DNA of 11,336 bases, taken from an uncultured Rikenella sp. (lineage in GTDB: Bacteria; Bacteroidota; Bacteroidia; Bacteroidales; Rikenellaceae). The translations under genes were made by a program, and so were the position numbers. The notes under the pieces were generated by a model. That model was not told the DNA's origin. It saw only the letters and a list, made by a program, of their open reading frames with translations, and ran no database searches. The first letter of the stretch is position 1; each line of letters opens with the position of its first letter. Where the stretch lies: positions 1-11,336 of the forward strand of contig CAJTNK010000061.1 in the NCBI GenBank assembly GCA_910577885.1. Direction: 5' to 3'. Shown one piece after another: positions 7,361-11,336 of the stretch.

Positions 7361-7630
7361 TTTTTAGCTACGGTATAGAACTGTTCTTTTTGTGAACAAA
7401 AAGAACCAAAAAAACTTTAGCACGCATCCCTTTGGGATGCTTTGGCCGTGTCAGCCTTGGCTTTGGGTGGGGACGTTTGGCGGGGGCGCGCTGAGGCTGT
7501 AGTTACCTTACGCGCCTCGCCGAACGCCCCCACCCACAACCCTGAGGATTGCGGAGCCTAAGGCATAGCGTATGCTATCTGAAAGTTCTTTGGGTCCCTT
7601 TCTTTCAAGAAAGGGACGGTACCCTCCTGT
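7361..7630 (+). repeat. Structured intergenic repeat, copy 2, after subunit K
   Basis: A near-collinear second copy of the 4051-4318 element, offset 3312 bp at both H1 and H4. The first 71 bases from H1 (7381-7451) differ from copy 1 at only three positions. Hairpins: H1 GTTCTTTTTG/CAAAAAGAAC (7383-7406), H2 GCATCCC/GGGATGC (7424-7440), H3 pairing about 7465-7490 with 7511-7535, and H4 GTCCCTTTCT/AGAAAGGGAC around TTCA (7594-7617). Compared with copy 1, H1 carries one compensated base pair and H4 three, so pairing is kept while sequence changes. It starts at the first base after the stop of K and could serve as the 3' end of the ATPase transcript. Its function is unknown. Confidence 0.85.
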
Positions 7631-7702
7631 TACTAAAGCAAAACCGCGAATTTGGTATAGAATTTGCGATAGGGGAATGGGACAGTAAGTGGCGAAAATC
7701 GT

Positions 7703-7710
7703 TAACTTTG
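7703..7710 (+). promoter_or_regulatory. Likely Bacteroidetes -7 promoter box of the ferritin gene
   Basis: TAACTTTG at 7703-7710 matches the Bacteroidetes -7 consensus TAnnTTTG exactly and lies 31 bp before the ferritin start. That would place transcription start near 7717 and leave a leader of about 25 bases rich in A and T. I see no TTTG at the expected -33 spacing, so support comes from the -7 box and its position only. No Fur or OxyR-type operator could be recognised. Confidence 0.45.
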
Positions 7711-7741
7711 GCTGTCTGAAATATTTTTAATACGGATTGTT

Positions 7742-8257
7742 ATGTTAAGTCAGAAAATGCAGGATGCGCTCAATGCGCAGATCAATGCCGAGTTATGGTC
7801 GGCTTACCTTTACTTGTCGATGTCGATGGACGCTTCGGTGAAGGGCTATAAGGGGATTGCCAATTGGTTTGCGATCCAGTTCAAGGAGGAGCAGGACCAT
7901 GCGCAGATCTTTATGGACTACGTGTTGGCTCGGGGCGGGCAGGTGAAGTTGGCGCCGATTGCCGAGGTGCAGACCGAGTGGGAGACGCCGGCGGCGATGT
8001 TCAACGACACGTTGACCCATGAGCGGAAGGTGACTGCGATGATCGACAACCTGTGTCGAATTGCCGACGAGGAGAAGGATTTCGCGACGGCCAATAAGTT
8101 GATTTGGTTCGTCAATGAGCAGGTGGAAGAGGAGGAGAATGCGCGCGATATCCTGGATCAGTTGCACATGGTCGACGGGAGTAAGATGGGGACCTATATG
8201 ATCGACCGGGAGTTGGGGACGCGGGTTTACACGGCTCCGGCGGTGGCGGCGGAGTAA
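7742..8257 (+). CDS. ftnA: Non-haem ferritin (FtnA type)
   Basis: An iron-storage ferritin that oxidises Fe(II) and stores it as a mineral core in a 24-subunit cytoplasmic shell. Its 171 residues match bacterial FtnA (about 165-175). The ferroxidase residues fall at exactly the E. coli FtnA numbers: E17, E50, H53, E94 and Q127, with the third-site glutamates E129 and E130. Y24 is also present. The motifs are INAELWSAYLYLSMS, FKEEQDHAQIF, THERKV and NEQVEEEE. All metal ligands are intact, so it should be active. It lacks the haem-binding features and shorter length of bacterioferritin. It has a probable promoter of its own and a strong terminator 30 bp downstream, so it is likely transcribed alone. 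The start follows an AT-rich leader. Confidence 0.96.
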   Translation: MLSQKMQDALNAQINAELWSAYLYLSMSMDASVKGYKGIANWFAIQFKEEQDHAQIFMDYVLARGGQVKLAPIAEVQTEWETPAAMFNDTLTHERKVTAMIDNLCRIADEEKDFATANKLIWFVNEQVEEEENARDILDQLHMVDGSKMGTYMIDRELGTRVYTAPAVAAE

Positions 8258-8287
8258 TAATATTAAAGGGAGGGGGGCGTTATGAAT

Positions 8288-8326
8288 AAAGAGAGGCTCG
8301 GGAGCATGCTCCCGAGTCTCTCTTTT
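8288..8326. terminator. Strong bidirectional terminator between ferritin and the opposing operon
   Basis: A near-perfect 17-bp stem: left arm 8288-8304 (AAAGAGAGGCTCGGGAG), loop CATG at 8305-8308, right arm 8309-8325, with a single G-T wobble. The right arm ends in CTCTCTTTT on the + strand, and the A-rich left end gives a matching U-rich tail on the - strand. It lies 30 bp after the ferritin stop, between convergent genes. This is the expected place for a terminator working in both directions. Confidence 0.85.
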
Positions 8327-8433
8327 GGAAATGTATGTGTCCCAATGACCCCGCGCTTCTTTTTTGGAATGTACGCGCCAATGGCTTTTGGTTTTCCTCC
8401 GCCTTGGAACCTCGGAGAGGAGGCGGAGAAAGA

Positions 8434-8485
8434 CATTCGGGGGCGTCGATGCGTGCTTGTCAGCCGATCGAAACGCCCCCGAATG
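8434..8485 (-). terminator. 13-bp inverted repeat downstream of the - strand operon (possible terminator)
   Basis: CATTCGGGGGCGT at 8434-8446 pairs perfectly with ACGCCCCCGAATG at 8473-8485 across a 26-base loop, which itself contains TCGAT/ATCGA complementarity. It lies about 75 bp past the stop of the zinc-ribbon gene. Read on the - strand the stem is followed by TCTTTCTCC, a weak T-rich run. It is therefore probably a transcription end or 3'-stability structure, but a protein-binding inverted repeat cannot be excluded. Confidence 0.45.
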
Positions 8486-8560
8486 CTTCTCTTTAGTGTG
8501 TCTTGGTTGGTCCGCCGCCCCTCTCGATCCTCCCTTTCGGCCCCCCCTCTCCGCCCCGGA

Positions 8561-9346
8561 TTACCGGTTCTCCTCCTCACTGCTGTTATTGTCGAGCAGG
8601 TCCGATACCAAGACCCGTCCGCAATATTCACACACGATCACCTTTTTACTCATCCGGATGTCCAACTGCCGCTGCGGCGGGATCCGGTTGAAGCATCCCC
8701 CGCAGGCATCCCGCTTGACGGTCACCACGGCCAGCCCATTCCGGACGTTCTTTCGGATTCGGTCGTAGGCCGACAGCAGTCGCTCGTCGATCTTCCCCCG
8801 TGCCGCATCGGCCTGTTTTTGCAGGTCTTCCAGCTCCTTGGCCGTATCGGCTTCGATCCCGGCCAGTTCGGTTCGTTTCGCCTCCAGGTCGATCTTCCGG
8901 TCTTCGAGCAGCTCTTTGGTCTCCTCGATCTGTTTTTTCTTGTTCTTGACCTCGGCGTTGAACTCTTTGATCCGCTTTTCGGCCAATTCGATCTCGAGTT
9001 TCTGGTACTCGATCTCTTTCGACAGCGAGTCGAATTCGCGGTTGTTCCGCACGTCGTCCTGCTGTGCTTCGTACTTCTTGATCAGGCCTTTGGCTTGTTC
9101 GATCTCCTCTTTCTTGGTCTTCACCTCGCGGGTAAGCTCCTCGGCCTGAGCGGCATAACCTGCGATCCGGGTCTCCAGGCCGGAGATCACATCCTCCAGG
9201 TCCTGTACCTCATACGGCAGTTCGCCCTTGATGTGGTTGATGCTGTCGCGCTTGGAGTCGATCTGCTGGAGGGCATAGAGAACGCCGATTTTCTCTTCGG
9301 TCGAAAGCTCTTCGACGGCTGCGGCGCTTTTGGTTTTGGTTGCCAT
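8561..9346 (-). CDS. Coiled-coil protein with C-terminal C4 zinc ribbon (PF02591 type)
   Basis: A 261-residue cytoplasmic protein made of a long antiparallel coiled coil (about 20-205, dense in K/E/L heptads) and a C-terminal C4 zinc ribbon. The zinc ligands are C215 and C218 (CGGC) and C239 and C242 (CEYCGRVL). This is the widespread 'C4-type zinc ribbon' family, whose role is poorly defined; nucleic-acid or protein binding has been proposed for relatives. I chose the ATG at 9346 (MATKTKSAAAVEEL). The frame stays open further upstream to 9445, but that extension runs into the end of the Nif3 gene and looks unlike the family. The start is 43 bp downstream of the Nif3 stop, and this pairing of the two genes is common in bacteria. 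It is likely the last gene of a three-gene operon. Confidence 0.88.
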   Translation of the reverse strand: MATKTKSAAAVEELSTEEKIGVLYALQQIDSKRDSINHIKGELPYEVQDLEDVISGLETRIAGYAAQAEELTREVKTKKEEIEQAKGLIKKYEAQQDDVRNNREFDSLSKEIEYQKLEIELAEKRIKEFNAEVKNKKKQIEETKELLEDRKIDLEAKRTELAGIEADTAKELEDLQKQADAARGKIDERLLSAYDRIRKNVRNGLAVVTVKRDACGGCFNRIPPQRQLDIRMSKKVIVCEYCGRVLVSDLLDNNSSEEENR

Positions 9347-9389
9347 GTGGTTGTGTATCTCTTTGAATGACTTTCGGTTACGGGCAGCG

Positions 9390-10190
9390 TTATCCGATCC
9401 GGTAACCCACCGCATTGGAGGGTACGGCCGCCCGATGAATGGCAAAATTAGGGATTTTTTTCGAGATTAGTTCATAAAAAACGTCCAGTATCTGCCGTTC
9501 GGTCTCGAAATGGCCGCCGTCGACCAGTGTCAGACGACCTTCGGCCCGTTGAAAGTCGTGGTATTTGAGGTCGGCCGTGAGGTAGAGTTGCGCACCGGCC
9601 GCGCCGGCCGCTTCGATGAACTCGCTGCCGCTTCCGCCGCAAACGGCTACCCGACGCACGCTGTCGGTGGCGATCGCGCTGTGGCGCAGGCAGGGGAGGT
9701 CCAGGGTCCGGGTCAAATGGTCCAGAAATTGCTCGGTGGGCACCTCCTCCGCCAGCTCCCCGACGCATCCCAGCCCCACACCGGGCACCGCCCCGGGAAC
9801 CAGTACACGGGTCTGACGGAGTCCGAGCCGTTCGGCCAGCCGGAAGTTCACGCCCCCGGGAGCAGCATCCATGTTGGTGTGAGCGGCATAGATGCCGATG
9901 CCGTGTTGCAAGGCACGGGCTACGATCCGTTCGACGGCGGTGGCTCCCACCAGCCGCTTCACGCCGCGAAACAACAGCGGGTGGTGGCAAACCACGAGGT
10001 TCAGCCCCTCGCGCACCGCCTCGTCCACCACCGCTTCGGTCGCGTCGAGGCTCAGCAACACCCCGCTGCACCCCATCTGCTCCGGATCGCCCGGCGCGAC
10101 CTGCCACCCGGTGTTGTCCCACTCCTCCTGCCACCCCCTCGGCGCAGCCTCTTCGATCGGCTCGATTACTTCGCTCAGTGTCGGTTTCAT
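9390..10190 (-). CDS. Nif3-like dinuclear metal-centre protein (YbgI/YqfO family)
   Basis: A 266-residue member of the Nif3/DUF34 family, toroidal hexamers with a dinuclear metal site; some members have GTP cyclohydrolase-like activity reported, but the physiological role is unsettled. Metal-ligand motifs are complete: LVVCHHPLLFRG (H69, H70), AAHTNMDAAPGGVN (H104, D108) and DGGHFETE (H227, E231), with spacing as in E. coli YbgI. The length fits the short form without the roughly 100-residue insert domain found in many Bacteroidetes and Firmicutes homologues. The start MKPTLSEVIEPIEEAAP aligns with the usual beginning of the family. It lies between an RsmI-like gene (51 bp upstream) and the zinc-ribbon gene. 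It is not linked to nitrogen fixation despite the name. Confidence 0.93.
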   Translation of the reverse strand: MKPTLSEVIEPIEEAAPRGWQEEWDNTGWQVAPGDPEQMGCSGVLLSLDATEAVVDEAVREGLNLVVCHHPLLFRGVKRLVGATAVERIVARALQHGIGIYAAHTNMDAAPGGVNFRLAERLGLRQTRVLVPGAVPGVGLGCVGELAEEVPTEQFLDHLTRTLDLPCLRHSAIATDSVRRVAVCGGSGSEFIEAAGAAGAQLYLTADLKYHDFQRAEGRLTLVDGGHFETERQILDVFYELISKKIPNFAIHRAAVPSNAVGYRIG

Positions 10191-10241
10191 TGTCTTAACT
10201 GCTTGTATTTTTGTGGATAGTCCCCCCCCAAGACCGATGGC

Positions 10242-10949
10242 TCAAAAGAGCACGAAAATGGCGGGCCGCTTCTCGAACGGCGGCGGAGTGGAGCCCCTCC
10301 AGGCCTCGATGCGTTGCGACCGGATGTACTGGCTCGGCTCCAACAGGTCGCACGCGATGCAGAGCATCGTCTGCGGGTGGCACGTCGCCAAGAGGTCGTC
10401 GAACAGGCGGCGGTTCCGATAAGGGGCCTCGATGAACAGCTGGGTCTGCCCTTCGGCCGTCGCCCGCCGTTCGAAGTGGCGGATCGCCTTGATCCGTTCC
10501 GGAGGTTTGACGGGCAAGTAGCCGTTGAACGCGAACGACTGGCCGTTGGCTCCGGAGGCCATCAGGGCGAGCATCATCGAGTTGGGACCCACCAGCGGCA
10601 CGACCTCTGCGCCTTTGCGATGGGCCGCAGCGACCAGCAGCGCTCCCGGATCGGCCACGCAGGGCAAGCCGGCTTCCGACATCAGGCCGATGTCTCGACC
10701 CTCGCGCAGCAGCGGGTCGAGCATCGCTTCGACCTCCTCCGGGCGGGTGTGTTCGTTGAGTTCGGTGAAGCTGAGCGCGTCGATCGGTCGGCTCAGTCCG
10801 CTGCGCGCCAAAAAACGGCGGGCGGTGCGTAGGTTTTCGACGACAAAACAGTCGATCCGGTCGAGCACCGCCCGGTTGCCGGCCGGCAGAGCAACCTCCC
10901 AACCGGCGGTCTCGCCCATCGGAGTCGGTATCAGATAGAGTTTTCCCAT
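10242..10949 (-). CDS. SAM-dependent methyltransferase, RsmI-like (tetrapyrrole methylase fold)
   Basis: A 235-residue TP-methylase-fold protein (PF00590). The opening MGKLYLIPTPMGET parallels the RsmI 'LYLVATPIGN' motif. SEAGLPCVADPGALLV matches the SAM-binding 'G.P.isDPG' motif, and VPLVGPNSMMLALMASG with FNGYLP parallels RsmI's 'PGPSA...AL..SG...F.GFLP'. RsmI 2'-O-methylates C1402 of 16S rRNA. This protein is shorter (RsmI about 270-290) and lacks its C-terminal extension, so it may be a paralogue with another substrate; I therefore give no symbol. I chose the ATG at 10949. The frame stays open to 11198, but that part crosses the repeat-rich intergenic DNA and gives an Arg/Pro-rich stretch foreign to the family. 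It is the first gene of the probable three-gene - strand operon. Confidence 0.85.
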   Translation of the reverse strand: MGKLYLIPTPMGETAGWEVALPAGNRAVLDRIDCFVVENLRTARRFLARSGLSRPIDALSFTELNEHTRPEEVEAMLDPLLREGRDIGLMSEAGLPCVADPGALLVAAAHRKGAEVVPLVGPNSMMLALMASGANGQSFAFNGYLPVKPPERIKAIRHFERRATAEGQTQLFIEAPYRNRRLFDDLLATCHPQTMLCIACDLLEPSQYIRSQRIEAWRGSTPPPFEKRPAIFVLF

Positions 10950-11271
10950 TACGAGGCCTAAAGATAACGTAATTTCAAGATATTTCAGGCCTTTCGGTCT
11001 GTTTTTTGGCGTGAGCTTTGCGGGCTTCTGCGCCGGCGCGGTTGGGACTTTGGCCGATGTCTCGCCCGTCAGGGTGCCTCTCGGCACGCCCACCGGGCGT
11101 TTTGCTGGGGTTGTCTCGCCCGGATGGCCAATAAAACGCCCTGTGGGCGCGCCTCCGCGGCGTAAGCGGAGCCCGTGCGGCCGACGCGTTCGCGTCACGG
11201 CGCGCGGCCTTTGTTAGGATAGACACAGCCCGGTTCGAGTGCCGAGCGGCACCGCGCGCCACGCCTTAAGA

Positions 11272-11317
11272 GGGAAATATACCGTTTCAACGATGAGTTG
11301 AAACGGAAGAATTTCCC
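11272..11317. other. Nested perfect hairpin
   Basis: The outer stem GGGAAAT (11272-11278) / ATTTCCC (11311-11317) encloses an inner perfect 10-bp stem CCGTTTCAAC (11282-11291) / GTTGAAACGG (11297-11306) with loop GATGA. Short internal loops (ATA and AAGA) separate the stems. There is no T-run directly after it on either strand. It may be a terminator-like 3' structure of a gene to the right of the window, part of the repeat family (the 16-bp word starts one base after it), or an RNA element. Confidence 0.6.
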
Positions 11318-11333
11318 AGGCGCGCGGCCAGAG
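11318..11333 (+). repeat. 16-bp repeat word, right copy (also at 34-49)
   Basis: An exact direct copy of AGGCGCGCGGCCAGAG at 34-49. It starts one base after the nested hairpin; the left copy also follows a GGGAAA string, though no matching hairpin is visible there. Confidence 0.6.
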
Positions 11334-11336
11334 ACC

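Larger units (their letters stand above)
8258..8560. other. Convergent intergenic region with two inverted repeats
   Basis: No gene is supported here. It holds the terminator at 8288-8326, a pair of imperfect direct repeats (about 8321-8350 and 8360-8385, both reading roughly TTTTGGAA-ATGTA followed by a CCAATG word), a looser CTCCGCCT/AGGCGGAG inverted repeat at about 8397-8427, and the 13-bp inverted repeat at 8434-8485. The last 60 bases before the zinc-ribbon stop are C/T-rich and show nothing I can name. Confidence 0.6.
10950..11336. repeat. Hairpin-rich GC-rich intergenic stretch (right end)
   Basis: No supported gene. The DNA is a chain of inverted repeats: GGGCGTTTT/AAAACGCCC (11095-11103 with 11133-11141), CGCCC-TGT-GGGCG (11137-11149, like CGCCC-TAT-GGGCG at 81-93), CTCCGC/GCGGAG (about 11153-11171), GACGCG-TT-CGCGTC (about 11183-11196), GTGCC-GAGC-GGCAC (11239-11252) and a nested hairpin at 11272-11317. 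This resembles clustered repetitive palindromic sequences. Just before the RsmI-like start, read on the - strand, TATCTTTA comes close to the Bacteroidetes -7 box, but it is one base off and no -33 element was found. Confidence 0.65.

Noticed and set aside
9347..9445. 33-residue N-terminal extension of the zinc-ribbon protein
   Set aside because: It runs through the 43-bp spacer and into the end of the Nif3 gene, and bears no resemblance to the family. MATKTKS at 9346 is the natural start.
9472..10134. Long open frame on the - strand overlapping Nif3 in another frame (220 codons)
   Set aside because: Its Arg/Gly-rich composition is a shadow of a high-GC gene, and Nif3 in the correct frame has all its metal ligands.
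10950..11198. 83-residue N-terminal extension of the RsmI-like protein
   Set aside because: It translates the palindromic intergenic DNA into an Arg/Pro-rich string. The family begins at MGKLYLIPTP.
11225..11260. tRNA-like T-arm word GGTTCGAGT
   Set aside because: There is no matching CCGG-type stem partner after it, no acceptor or anticodon arms around it, and the word lies within a GTGCC/GGCAC palindrome.

Overview
The window reads as chromosomal DNA from a high-GC member of the Bacteroidales, most like Alistipes/Rikenellaceae. This is an inference from the Bacteroidetes-type V-ATPase gene order (A, B, D, I, K), starts that mostly lack Shine-Dalgarno sequences and often follow A-rich leaders, one good TAnnTTTG promoter box, and the zinc-ribbon / Nif3 / RsmI-like gene set. 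No search was run.

Layout, left to right. Positions 1-278 hold no convincing gene, only GC-rich palindromes. Positions 279-7360, all on the + strand, form a V/A-type ATPase cluster: catalytic subunit A, a SUFU-domain protein inserted between A and B, non-catalytic subunit B, a 349-bp spacer holding a structured repeat, then stalk subunit D, membrane subunit I (4-bp overlap with D) and proteolipid K. A second copy of the same repeat lies just after K. A non-haem ferritin gene (7742-8257) with its own likely promoter follows, and ends at a strong, symmetrical terminator. On the - strand, read right to left, lie an RsmI-like methyltransferase (10242-10949), a Nif3-family dinuclear-metal protein (9390-10190) and a coiled-coil C4 zinc-ribbon protein (8561-9346), with spacers of 51 and 43 bp, so probably one operon converging on the ferritin gene. 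The last ~385 bases are a hairpin-rich intergenic stretch that shares short repeats with the first 278 bases.

Function. A and B form the ATPase head, D the central shaft, I the ion half-channels and K the rotor ring. K carries the full set of sodium-coordinating side chains known from Enterococcus hirae NtpK, so a Na+-coupled machine is plausible. Genes for E, C, F and G are not in the window. E and a DUF2764-type gene, usual in Bacteroidetes clusters, may lie upstream.

The most unusual items are the two ~270-bp multi-hairpin repeats and the SUFU gene. The repeats bracket D-I-K in direct orientation, and their stems differ by compensatory base-pair changes. The SUFU gene sits inside an energy-metabolism operon.
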